DNA from: Enoplolaimus lenunculus
Taxonomy: Eukaryota; Nematoda; Enoplea; Enoplida; Thoracostomopsidae
Reading direction: 5' to 3'
Length of the DNA stretch: 64,000 nucleotides
Assembly: GCA_030248215.1 (NCBI GenBank)
Contig: JASANG010001731.1
Coordinates: 1-64,000 of the forward strand
The translations under genes and the position numbers were made by a program. How positions within the stretch are numbered: the stretch's first letter is position 1; each line of letters opens with the position of its first letter. Below, piece after piece: positions 1 through 13,500 of this stretch. The notes under the pieces were generated by a model that did not search any database, was not told the DNA's origin, and worked only from the letters and a program-made list of their open reading frames with translations.

Positions 1-114
1 TCACCTGCCAGGTTGGTTGGAAGCAAAGGTTTATTCGTCGGGTTTGACGGATAAATGCACAATAAGTATACTTATCTGATACCAATGTAAATAAAAGTTA
101 ACATTATTGTAATC

Positions 115-1558
115 ATGATGAAGGTCGATAGTTCAATCACGGAGTTTTCAAAAATATCAATTACAACGGCACTTCGGAAATTTCAAGAAGATGATACGCT
201 TCAAGGTATCAGCGACCTTTCCTCAGCTGTGGGTAAAAAATCCTGTTACATAACTTGCGAAAATTGTAGTATTATAGTAATCAGATCAGACTGGGAACTG
301 CAAAAATATATAATTTGACTATATGCCGAGAAGTTTTTCGAATTTACGCCTGGTTTCCGTGTTATAAAAGAGTTTTATGTATATATTTATATATTATTGG
401 TCACACCTGGCAGTTTCGGAAATCGCAAGTCAAGTTGAGCACAAATATACCAAAACTTTCCTGATACTGATTGTCTTTTCCTGCAGAAGGCACTCATTTT
501 GTTTTCCAGGAGAACAGTTTTTATACTGAATTAAGTTAAACATATTAGACTCCGAAGAACATTTGCGTTTATATATGACATACCTACTAGAGTAAAAAGA
601 TATGCAGATATTGCGTGAAATACTTTTTGCCAGAAGTTCTGATTTTTACACCCAATAGTACGTATTGAATCAGTACTTTTATAAAACCCAGTACATACAT
701 TTATATATACGGACCTGTTTGATTTATGCTCTGTTTATGTTTTAGAATACACTTTTCCGTCAACATTATCATCCGAAGAACGCCGCTTTGTTCATCAGTG
801 TTGTGTTGAAATGAATTTAAAGTCTAAAAGCAAAGGGTATCGATATTGAGATATAGTACATTTCTTGCTTTGTTACATTGATTATTTAAGTGACGTCTAA
901 TAAGAACGATTTGATTTTCACTGGAAATCCTGTTCAAATTCGACTCCTTATGCTTTAGCTTGGCAAGCCGTCGGAACAAATCTTTTTGCTTCTGTTGATA
1001 AATTATGTATACGTATATAATTGTTTCAAACGTAAAAGGTAGCGCTTTAAAAACTATCATTATGATAAAGGAAGTGTTCTTCCAAACGCTCCAGTTAATG
1101 ATCGGTCTTATTAATTCTGAGATCTCACCCTTGGACAGTCTATCTCTTGACACACCTTTCATGCAAAGTTGAAGGGGTGCTCCTGGTATGATCTCTCGAC
1201 CCAGTCTGCATATTTGTGTGCGGAAACTATATGCCGCATAAAAGTGTAAAAGAGCAGCAGCAGCACCCGAAAAAATATGTTTAATAATAAAGATATATAG
1301 TTTTTGTTAGTAGTCTGTTGTTTTATTAAGAGTAGTATTTACTTGTGCTGTTATTTAGAAAAGCTCAAAACCGAAAGGTTTCTGCGATTAAAAAAGAACC
1401 TCCGTGTGCACTTCGGTGGGGTCTATCGGTGAAACGCTTGAAGCTTACTTCAGTCAGCCATGAGACAATTTCTCGACTCATTTCGCTTTATCCGTTGACT
1501 GACCGAGACCGCCGTGCACTGACCTCAATTCAGGACGGTGGGGACTCGGCTTGCACAG
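115..1558 (+). other. R3H-domain exons 1-3 of the helicase gene
   Basis: Exon 1 (115-205) ends in [13 protein letters not shown]. Exon 2 (746-836) encodes [17 protein letters not shown], then LKSKSKG. Exon 3 (1359-1558) continues [14 protein letters not shown] and, later, [19 protein letters not shown]. This follows the N-terminal R3H segment of YTHDC2 almost residue for residue (FPSSLT..ERAFIH, SKSKGKG, then the RSLIQRFPVTNKER stretch). R3H domains bind single-stranded nucleic acid. Exon 1 to 2 is phase 1, exon 2 to 3 phase 2, exon 3 to 4 phase 1. Introns here are 540, 522 and 300 nt and hold nothing I recognise. Exons 1 and 2 are 91 nt each and easy to miss by automated calling. Confidence 0.88.
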
Positions 1559-4500
1559 GTAAACACTAAACACTTCAGATGGCAACTTTTGTACGCTAAA
1601 AAAGGCTAGTGGACGGATAACATTGAAAACTGAACTCTGTCTCGAGGCTTCTACAAGTAAATTCTGAAGCGAGGTTTTTACGATAGAGTTCTGTGTCGAA
1701 ACTTGCAAGTGAGCTTGATCGTTAATTTATCACAGTGAAAAGTTGATGTGCACCTCTGACGTTTTACTAAATATCTTCTGAGTTTTCGCAGAAATTGATA
1801 TTATGAGTGGTTAACGGTGGGCAGATAGGTGTTGAATGTATTGCTCGATCTGTTTTAGTTAGGCAAATGCCAAAAACACAGCCCAGATCACATACGCCTG
1901 GTTCTTTACCCGCAATTCCGCCTACTGTGCAGACGCAAAATATTGACGCAGATTTGGCATCGACAAGAAGCAGTTTACCTGTTAGTTTTTGTACAGGTTC
2001 AAAGGTGTAGGCCAGGGGGTAATGGGCTGTCCTTCCAAAATAAAGATAAAGTGATCTTTGTGAAAATTTTTCACGCAAAATCTCGCTTCACATTTTTAGT
2101 ACGTATACGTACAGAATATTTCATAGCAAATCGAAGCCCCATCCAAAATTGCTGTCTGGCTACGCCAATATGCAAGTTATGCCATATGGAAGGTGCACGA
2201 CTGGAGGTATATATGCTCGTATTTCACAAAGGCTCTGGTAGCAATCAAGAATACTTAAGTTAATGTTAAGTTTATAACTCACCATTAGGTTGTTGGACAT
2301 CGGTGATATACATTGAAAAGTTGTTGTTTTTAAAACACAGAACAAATCACGTGTTTTACTAAAAAGATTGCTTGCCAAACTTCATTACTAGAATGTTACG
2401 TAGTGTTTTTACATTATTGTATTATCTTTGCTTTAGATTGCACAATATCGTGACTATATCAGTAATTTAATTCAAAGCAATCAAGTGTGTTTGGTAACTG
2501 GTGAAACTGGATCTGGCAAAACAACACAGGTTTGTCAGTTTTAAATTTTTGTTTTGTTCCCCTGTGTAGAAAGAGGAAAGTGGTTCTAAATCTAGAATCA
2601 GTCAAGGGACCTTTAATATGCCCGTATTTTTAATTCTGTATGAAATTCAATTTTTGTAAACTTTATATTGGGTTTCATCTACGTTTGGTTTATTTTTAGT
2701 TACAACTTTCATTAGAGTTATACCAGAACCAAAGTGAAATTTTAGTAAAGTGCGTTATATGATACCGTTATGCTTCTGCATACAGGGTGCAGCCAGCAAT
2801 TGGAAAAGAGGGATTCATGCTCTTTGGAATATCCTATTATTTACTAGCATTTTGTATTACCTACTGAAAACCTTCCTAAATGCCCCGGGAAAAATTTGAA
2901 ATGATGAACGTAACAGCTCTGTACATATGTAAAGTTTTAAACCTCTAATTTTTATTTTAACAGGTGCCCCAGTTTATACTTGAGCAAGCGACTGCAAGTC
3001 GAACTCCATGCCGGCTATTTTGTGCTCAACCGCGTCGTATTGCAGCAATTTCTGTTGCCGAACGCGTCGCCGCAGAACGAGGTGAAGATATTGGCGAAAC
3101 TGTTGGGTATCAGATTCGGTTAGAAAGCAGGTAAGATACAATAGTTCACTAGGACAAGGGGTTATCCCAACAAGTGCTATCAATTTTCGGGGTGTTTGAA
3201 AATATATAGAAAACAGTGTAGTTTATTTTTGGGACAGGTACGTTTTATACAGATTTTTAATTTCAAACGTTTTGAGTTGGGAGGCAGCCTTATATAAGCG
3301 TTTGGTAATGCTTTTCATCGGTTACGTTTCGGTGGTATTAAGTGTCTAGGTTGCATGAGCTTTGAGTATTAGGCCCAGAGGGTAGGTGCAATAAGTATAG
3401 GCAGGCATCTTGATAAGAATTTGTTTAGTGTGCAAAGTTATAAATATTCTTAATTTTTACTTTTCTTGTTTGATGTTCAGTTAATTATTTCAGGACTTCT
3501 CATAAAACTTTGTTGACCTATTGCACTAACGGTGTTTTGTTGCGAATCTTAATTGGCTCTGAGCGGTCACTGGATACTGTAACGCATGTAATTGTTGTAA
3601 GTATAGCATGACCATTGTAGGAACTTATTAGCACAGTTGTGGAGCTGTTTTTGTTATTGTAAAATACCATGAAAACCGTAACTTCAGGGGTGCGAGTGGC
3701 AGTATTACTTATAAATTGGTAAACTTCGATATTTTTATACCTTAAATGCCGAAAACAAATCGAAAAACTGTTGATAACGTATGTAATAATTTATAAAGGA
3801 ACGTTGTAACATATTCACAACCACGTAGTTACTAAATGCCGTTCGGCTAGTAATATAATCCACTTGAAATGCCTGCTTTAACTGGAAGACAGGAATGGGA
3901 ATCTCAGTCTCGGAAAGTCTTGATATTTGGTGGGTCTCCCTTTTTTAATGCAGTGGTTTGGAAACGAGATCAGCAGTCGGGAATTTAGCAAATGCATGGT
4001 TGTAATGTTAAAGTAAGTGATACCTGATGAGCAGTGTTCAACCGAATTTCCTTTTCAGTGCGGAATTTCTGCAAAAATTCAATTCCTATTCTTGTTTCTG
4101 CATTTAAAGATGCAGGAACCTGAATTTTTACGGGTTTATGGCAAATTATTCTTAGACATTTAAATATTGGAAACTTTGTCATTGAAAATTTGTATTTCGT
4201 CATGTATGTTTTTGCAGTTACTTCAGTTTCTGTTGTATTCTTGCAAAACTTGATGATGAAAAAGCTGAAGATTTGCGTAAGCCATTTTTGACAAGTTTTT
4301 TAATAAATTCAGCAGTTTTTGGTGATGAAAATTACTTCAAATTCCGGTTCCTGTTCTGGTTCCTGCAAAAAAACTCAATTCCTGTTCCCATTCCGGCAAA
4401 ATTTAGTTGCTGTTGCAATCCTGTTGATGAGTGACGAATAAAATTTTGCTGTGAACCTGAATTTTCATAGCTACGCACGCAATAATAATTATCAGCGGAT

Positions 4501-7500
4501 ATTATGAAAAAACACAACAATCCGAAAAACACAAAAAACTGCGGAAAACTATTTGAAATAATTTAATTTTAAAATTTTAATTTTTTTCTATGATGACCAA
4601 AAATTGTCCAAGACTGAGGTTTTCATCGCCAGTTTCGGTTGTCAGGTCTCGGTCACGGTTTTTAACTGAGATCGTCCATCCCTGCTTTACGAAATATTAG
4701 CATTATATTGCCGAACATTGTTGGATTCGGCTTTTTCACAACCGAATCCCAACCGTCAGTTTTTGCGAATCTGAATACGAACTTTAGTTGTCAACCTGGC
4801 CGATGTTACATATACATTATACGTGTATATATATACATGTTTCAACATATTTTATACATGCATATATGTATAGTATGAGGGCTGTCAGTAATGCCTCTTT
4901 ACCACGCCGACGGGCATTGCGACTGCGCAAAGGTACTAAACGAATCGGTATAATTTTTTTACGTCATGTTTAGGGGCACCATAAGAAGGGTGAATCTGAA
5001 CAGATCTAGGAATCATATCTCCCGTCGCTGCTACGCAGAATTAAAAGTTTGATTCGTGAGTATGCCAAAACTGTGTCTGGCTTGTCGCTCGCGAGTTCTC
5101 CTTCATTATTTTTTTTATTTCTGAGGCTTGTACACCATTCCGGCTGAAATTGTCATTTTTGGGAGAGTGACGTTAGGGGAGCTCAATCAACTTCGAATCT
5201 CCCAGCGAGAAAGTCTGGATCTGCCACTGTGTCCCAAAGCATAGGCGTAACCACTGGAGAGAGACGTCTGTGGTGTACAGCCCCGCATTTATGGCAGGGA
5301 GCGTCCAACAACTACGTTGACATGCTTTTGGGGCTTAAGAAAATGTTTCTGTGCCGTTTTATTTTCGAGACGGTCAGACAAACTAGGCAAACCGACTGTA
5401 AAAAACTCAAGAGAATGGTTTCGAAGCCAATTCGATGGAAGCGGGAAGCACTTTCTTAGCTGCATTTCCGTGTGTATATAACGTATCCTTGTCAGAAATT
5501 TATGGATTCACTGTTTGTCAACACAGACTTTGCATACATTTTGCTCAGACCTTGGACCTCACATTTTGGCCTGTGGTTACACTCCTTGCACCAGGATTAT
5601 GGTTTCGCGGGTCTGTTACATTGGAAAGTAAAACCGGCTCTACTGCTAGGAGTTATATAAAAACAAAATCTACATTTTGGATACAATTCGGGTTTACTTT
5701 ATGAAAAAGCACGGGTCCCTGGTGCAGATATTGACTTTGAGAAATTCTGAAATTCAACATTTGATTGAAACTTGGTCGTGTTTTCTGCTTTATTGATTAG
5801 ATTATCAAGTTTATACGCATGTTCAACTTGAAGGTAGAAACTGTTTTCAATTCACAGGTGTGGTCAGTTATTTCAGAATCAATGTGTACTTTTTCTGTTA
5901 AGTGATACTTTATATTACAGGATGAGGTTCACGAACGTGATAGGTTATCCGATTTTTTGCTTATCGCAATTCGTGATATGCTTCCGCGGTATCCAAATCT
6001 TCGCCTTATTCTAATGTCCGCAAATTTGGATGTGGATCTGTTTTGTCAATATTTTCAAACGTCTGTTTGTTTTAATGGTTAGCTAAGTTATGAGTTTACT
6101 GGGTAGCAGTTTATTGTAAGTAATTGCTTGCGTACCGGAGAATATAGTAAAGTCTATGAAAGCTGTCTGCAGGTTAAAAAAGGTATTTTAATGATGTATA
6201 AGTGCAGTGAGAGATTAGGAGACTTAAGTAGCTGTTGCACTTATTTCGGGGGAGAAGAGGGCCTGGAATAAATTTCTTTCTCATATTTTAGATTTCTTGC
6301 GCGAACTATCACTTAATTTTTACCCCTAAGAATTCTAGTACCTACAATTCGTTTTGTGGTTGGTGGACGTCTGGAAGTCCCCTCTTTGACCAACCCCAGT
6401 TATATGATGCCTTTAATTTCAGTTCCAACAAAGTGCTACGAAGTACAAGAACATTATTTAGAAGACATTTTAGAATTGTAAGCTTTTGAAACTTATTCTT
6501 ATTATGACAGTAATCATGGGTTTATATTGTTCGATCTTTAGCCTTATAGAAAATCGGTCGTTCATTTGAATCCGGTTCCAGGACATTTTGTACGTTTATG
6601 TTGTGTACGTGGCCTAACGTATTTGTGATCTATTTTCGGAAACCCTGTTTGAGGGGTGATAGGGAGAGTAGTTTCAACGTCTCTGCTTCTGAGAACAGCT
6701 TGGGTTAATGGGAACGCTTCTGTCAGAGGTGTCATGGCGGATTTTTTACTTTAGGGATGATGAATTTATTCTTCTGCTTGCATGAATCCTATTATAATCT
6801 GTAACTTGGCTGAACTACAGAACTTGTTTTTATCCGTTTAAGGACCGATTATTTGAATGATTCGTCTGTGAAACCAAAATTAAGGCGACAAAATATTTGT
6901 AAGTTTGTTGAAAATTGTGGTCTTACCGTTACGTAATAAGCAAATTAACGCCATTTTGATGATTTTATGTCTTATAACTTTCGTGACAAGAAGTCGAAAT
7001 ACGTGTTAAACACATTCAGTAATTAATTTTTTTACTATTGTAGGGTGTGCGGTGTTTGTGTCTATGAGTAATAATACTTTAGGTTTTTTATTACCCATTC
7101 CAATTTTAACGATCGAGGCTTAAAAACTGACAAAATTACCACACTGCAGGATCATTATGAACGCTAAGACTTAAACCTTAACAAGTAAAAGCGGCTATTT
7201 TTTATGAGAACGTTTTTTTCAAATACAAAAGCAAAGAAATGTCCGTTTCATGATCAGACGCACTGATATTTGTCATCATCTGAAACTGACATCATTCTAA
7301 CTCACTGCTAAGTGCAAAAAGTACCAAAATAATCTGCAATTGTTGCGTCGCCGATATCGATGACTATTAATCGGCGCTTTCTTAATTTCAGTTATCAATA
7401 ATCGATCTAATTCAACCAAAACTGCCACAAATGTCGACGATACTGCAAATGGGCAACAAAGCACGTCTGAAAGTGTAATCTCGACGCCGAATATTGGCGT

Positions 7501-10500
7501 CTTGCACAATACCATTGCGGCCGCCGATAAATCAAAATCTCTTCGAAAACTGCTGCTGGACCGCGGGCCAAACCCTGTACTCGATGATTTGTTGACTCAA
7601 GCTTGGAAACAAGGTGATCTCGACCAATCGCATGCTGTTTTTGAGAGCATTTTGGAGAAAGTTTCGGCTGAGGACGTTCATGGTAAAACAATTGGTTGTT
7701 GCTTGAAAAGAAATTCGAATTTTTATTTAGTTTTGAAGATAATGGCTACCACAAACAGTCTTAAATGTTATTTTGGTTAGAACTAAAGTTAGTGACATTT
7801 GATAAGGAATTTGAAGTGTTTATGGGATATTGGGCAACGTATAGGATTTGCCGCATGACAGTGCATAGCAACTTTCAAACAAAAAATTTTTACTTGTGCG
7901 CCAAATGGAGCCGTTCTCTGCAACAAAATCAGGATTTTTTTTTGTGTGAGTTTTCAGTCGATTATCAGCATAGTCAGACTGGTGCAACAACGCTAATGGT
8001 TGCTGCGGGACAGGGAAATCTCAGAGTGGTACAAATGCTTATAAACGACCACGGAGCGAATCCAAATTTGTGTGCAAACAACGGATGGAACGCTCTTGAA
8101 TGGGCACGGCATTACGGATCGCATGCAGTCGGGCTTGTAGAATATCTGAACCAAGTTAGGTTCGTAGGTAGAATGACGTATGCTAGTGTGTTTAAAGGTA
8201 GATGTATTCCAATTTGTTATCTGTTATACTGCGTTTATTTTTAAGATTTTGGTAGATCATATTCAAATATTTTGGGATATTGTCCCTTCGCTTTCAAATT
8301 TATTTTTAAGCCATAGAATGGTGTCGGTGGGCATGAATAGAGGCTAACCCTAAGGATCGACCGGTTATTAATTTTACTGGAAACGGAGCAGGATACGGAT
8401 GGCAGTTTGTTGTCGGATATTTAATCGGAACCGTGTGTTTTGAAGCATCTGCTCTTTCCGACATATTTGTGAAATTATGCTAGGGCAGTTTTTAGGTGTG
8501 TTGGGAACGTTTTGAATTACTATATTAACGCAAAAACATTTACTTTTTCGCTGTAGTTGTCGAAACAATGATATAAGCGAAGAAAAACAAAATTTGCTAA
8601 GCGCATATCAAATGGCGTTTAATGATGATGAAATTGATCTGAACTTAGTTGTTTGTCTACTCAAAGTGATTATGCCTGCTGAGTTGAAAGGTAAGAACTA
8701 TAGGATATATAGGGTTAATGTGGCAAGAGTTAGGCGAGCCAGGAGGGCTGAATAGCTGCATACGTCATAAAAACTTCGTAGTTTAGTTGGTTTCGGCAGT
8801 GTTGAAATGTTTTTGGGTCATTTATGATATTTTATTTGCTATGAAGAAACAGGATGAATAGCGGATTGTACGTTAAATTTATGGGTTGTAGTGTTTTTAC
8901 TGGTTTGTTTGCTATTTGCTATTTTCATGTGTTTCAGGGAGCATTTTGATATTTTTACCTGGTTACGATGAAATTGTCCGGTTACGTGAACTGATCGTTA
9001 GTGATACATATTTTGATGATGATAAGTCAAAGTATATCGGTTTAACCTTTATAATCTTTTTAATTTTTTTGGTGAATGGTATGTTTTAAAATTACTTTGT
9101 GTTTGTTTGCTATGTGGAATTTGTAGGGACACGGGCGCCAATTGCCGTTTGCGCTTTTTACAAAACCTTGTTTTGTTAGGTGGAAACCATAATTTTTTCC
9201 CACATTTTGAACGATTTTGCTCTAAGCTGGTACTTCTCAAAAAATTTTAACCTTTATTAATTAAAGTTTTTGTATTTCAAATTCGCTTTAGAAATTCGAA
9301 CATAATGTTTAACAAAAACTTGATTTTAGGTTTTCTGTGTATATGCTACATTCAAGTATGCAAGCTAGCGACCAGCGTCGTGTGTTCAAAAAGCTTCCAC
9401 CTGGAGTTCGCAAGATTGTAAGAGCTTTATTTTAAATATTTCTTGAAGTAAAAATTTCTTTTATATGTAACAATAATTGTGATGTTTAAAAACAGATTTT
9501 TACCATTTGTTGGTTCATACTAGTGGTACGTTGTTCATGTTAGGTCAGCAGCTGGCGTAAACCAACGGTTTCAGTTATATATCTGATCCTTTAGATTTTA
9601 TCAACAAATATTGCTGAAGCAAGCATTACTATTGAAGACGTTGTGTTTGTGATCGATAGCGGTAGGATGAAAGAAGTGAGTTTGTTAGGGAAGCCTCAGA
9701 ATAAGCTTATTATACTAATCCAGTCATTATATGTGGGGAAACTTTTTAGGGGAAGGGTTGCGCTATTTTGTATATGTAGTGTAAATCAGTTTTAGGGGCA
9801 AAGTCCTAAACGATTTTTAGTGTGTAGACTCAAGTTGGTTTACGGCGCTTTTAATTTTGAACACAGCGTTGTAGCAGGCAGATTTAATATATCAGTGTAC
9901 AATAGAGAAAGTTTACGTTCAAAATACACTTGCTAATTGTAAGATTTTTATTTCTAAATTTTTGGTGGTTTTATCGCTATAAAAATGTTATATCCCAGTA
10001 CGTCTTTTTAGATTGTATTTTAATGTTTTGTTTAAGCGTTCGTATGATGCGTTTTCGGGAACATCGTCACTTGAATGCATTTGGATTTCGAAAGCAAACG
10101 CGCAACAACGTAAAGGACGGTATGTTAGTCATGTTCTACAGTAACCTGTGTGCATCATGTCATGGTTCTTGTATACCTAAATTCATGTTTATGAAATACT
10201 TTACAGTATTAATATGTAAGTACTTGACGACTGTAGGTGGCTTCATATGAGTCATTGGACTAAAAATCGTAATGGTTATTCCATAAAGCATGTTTTGGGT
10301 TCAGTCATGTTTTAGCAGCTTTAGTTGCTAATTAATCTCGACGTGTTAGCATTTTTCTATTTTCTGTGTACCGTTGTAGCAGCTGTGCTCGTTGTTGATT
10401 GAGCGTGGCTAGTTTTTGGCTATATTTTTTTATTTTAGCGCTGGCCGATGTGCACCTGGTATTTGTTTTCGTTTATTCAGCCGTTTTCGGTTTTCTTATA

Positions 10501-13500
10501 TGTACGATCATCAAATGGCCGAAATTTTACGCATTCCTATTTTGGTAGGTTCTTGTTTGATGGCATTTGAATTCTTATGTCAGAATCGATTCTTTGAGGA
10601 CATATTAATAGCTTTCTGTAGGTGTAACGTAAAGCTGAGAATACGGCCCGCAGTTATAAACATAGCTATGACGGCCTAACAAACAGTTATGTAAATATGC
10701 TTTGTATGTAGCGAATTTCTAGAGGATCATACTTAGTTACTATTTGCCTTTTGACAGCAGCAAGGAACAAATTAAAATTATATTATTTTAGGATTTGTGT
10801 TTGCACGCAAAGCTACTAGCTCCCCCGCACGTATCAGTGGAAGATTTCTTGTGTCGTGCACCTGAGCCTCCATCCGCCATGACATTACATAATGCAGTTG
10901 AAATGTTAAAGGTACAATAGAGTTTGTAGAATTCATAACAGAGTTGTTTTTGGGTTTGTGAGAGGTACTTAAGAACTAGAAAATAATTTCAGTGCTTATC
11001 CTTTTTAGATACCGAGTCCTTATTATATGTATGGAGTATGCCAGCTAAAATACATCTGTTTTATATTATTCTGTGAGTTCGCATTCACATGCTGTTTATA
11101 CTTTTATGATATTTGCCAATATAAGAAATGCGCGCCGAGAACTGATATAAGGACCGGTTGTTATAAAACTTAACCAGGTGTATTCAAATTTCGCGCATAT
11201 TTGCAAATAATATATGCTATAAACGATGAAAACTTTCGACTTCGATATTATGTCTGCAATCGAAATCGGGACCCGAATTGGTTTGAAACAGAATTCTCAC
11301 CAAAATCGGAATTCCGTTTGCATTCTAACTGCAATGAGTGAAAATTGCAAAATTTAAATTTTTTCTAACTGTAGACAATTGATGCAATGGATGCGAATGA
11401 AAATCTGACAGAATTAGGATGGCATCTATCTGAGCTCCCAATCGATCCACAGTTAGCCAAAATGATTCTGTACGGTGTTGCGCTGAAGTGTCTCGACCCT
11501 GTGCTGACAATTGCATGCTGTCTGTCATATAAAGATCCGTGTAAGCGAAGCTTATGAAGTGGATGTTGTCAGTTAGATTCTGAACTGTGTGTAGCATCTA
11601 TCACCAGTTAGTAACAGGTTTTCAAACAAACTAATGTGGCAGCCCTAAAATTACGAGGTGTATTGTCAGCTGTTGATAGGTGCTGCAAGTATTTGGGATT
11701 GCTGGCAAAAAAATGAAATAAACTAGGTTTCAACGGAGGGTTATGTTTATTGTGAAAGGCACATAATATTGTAATTCATGTTTGGTGTTTTGTTTTGCAG
11801 TTGTTCTTCCGAGAATTCCGGGTGAAAAATCGTTGGCCGCCAATGCCAAACGTCGTCTCGCTGATGAATATATTTCTGACCATATGACACTGTTGCAAGC
11901 GTATACCGCTTGGGATTTAGCTCGAGCTCAAGGATGGGAACGTGAATTTTGCGATCAACATTATTTATCGGCAACGTCGATGGATATGATACATGGTATG
12001 AGGTGAGTTGTGAGTTGGTTTTTGATTTGGATATGATGTATCTTTGGGTAGCTAAGCTAATTGTTGTTTTCCTTTTATAAGTTAAATCTATTATGTACTT
12101 ATATTTTGTGATTACGGGTAATTTGGGAATCCACTACTATACTGATGAAATAGATATGAGTTTTTAGAAATTCTGTTACGTTTTGCTTGTATTATTTTTA
12201 GACGGCAACTCATTGCGCAGCTTCGCTCGTCCGGGTTCGTACGTAATTCACCTGTGTCGAACGCTGATTTGAAATGGACGGGAGTTGGTACTTCGAAGCA
12301 AAGCCCTATGCGGATGTTAAATGTCAATTCGGACAAATGGTGTGTTATTAAGGCGGCGTTGACAGCTGGTTCATATCCAAATGTAGCGCATGTTAATCGA
12401 GTCAGTGGTCGGCTGGCAACGCCGTAAGTTTGTGATCAGTGAAGTCTTTGTTAGCACTATACTATCAAAAATTTTAATGTCTTTCGGCGCCTTCCGTCAC
12501 CGTTCGTTGCGTGCGTACAATACCACACAATGAAAGATGATGATTGTCGATACATGACGGCAAGTATATCGCCAGCTTTATTCATACAGGCAAAGGTAGC
12601 ACATATGAATGTGGTTTAATATACGAGGAAGTTCTCAGTTAAAATTGTTCTCAAATGTACCTAACGCAATTATTGGCCGGGTTTCAGATACAACTGTCAT
12701 TTCAAGTCGCGATTTATTGCTAACCATTGTAGCTAAGACTTAAGCTAAATGTTTTTAGTAAGAATTTTAGGTATGTTTAGCTCGACTATGTTTGAAAACT
12801 TTTGCATAGGTTGTTCTGCTACTTCGAAGTGCACAAGTGCATATAAGTGTTGAACATCGACAAAAATAGGGGCTCATAATGAGGCGCTGCATTGAAATGT
12901 TTGTAACTATCAACATTAGGAAACTATTTATTATTTCAGCAAAGAAAATAGCACCGAAATTCACGTATCATCTGTGGTTTCTGATTTACTCGCAGACGCT
13001 GGCAGTTCTCGTAGTGACCGCAGATGGCAAGTCATTGAAAATCTGCCTACCGATTGGCTGCTTTTTCATGAACAATGCCGTTACGGGCGGAAAATTAGTG
13101 TACGTTTGTTAAATTTTGTTGAAGAAGTGGATGCTACTCAGCGACGTTTCTCTGCTGTTAGGTGTGCCCAGGTACAGAATGCAAGGCGGAACTGAACTGT
13201 ACCGCAATCTTAATCGTAACAGAAAACATAGCAATCGGAATCGGAACTGTATTCTAATTGGAAGTCTTTTCTAAATTATTATTAATTGTAGACACTTCGA
13301 CTAAATCTTTATTAAAAGTGTTTTGGTCAATTGTTTGAATTAATCATTGGCTAAGTAGATTTCGTGGTTACTTGATATTTTTTCAAGTTGAAATTATTAA
13401 TACTATTGCTCAGTTTAGTTTTTAATTAAAATGTTCTGGAGTAGTTATTGTCAAGTTAAATTTTGTATTGTATTCAGCTTCGTACTGTAACTGCTGTCAG

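Noticed and set aside
12484-12600. Possible extra exon in intron 22 of the helicase
   Set aside because: Joining exon 22 directly to exon 23 keeps phase and family spacing, and this stretch resembles a dispersed inverted-repeat arm.
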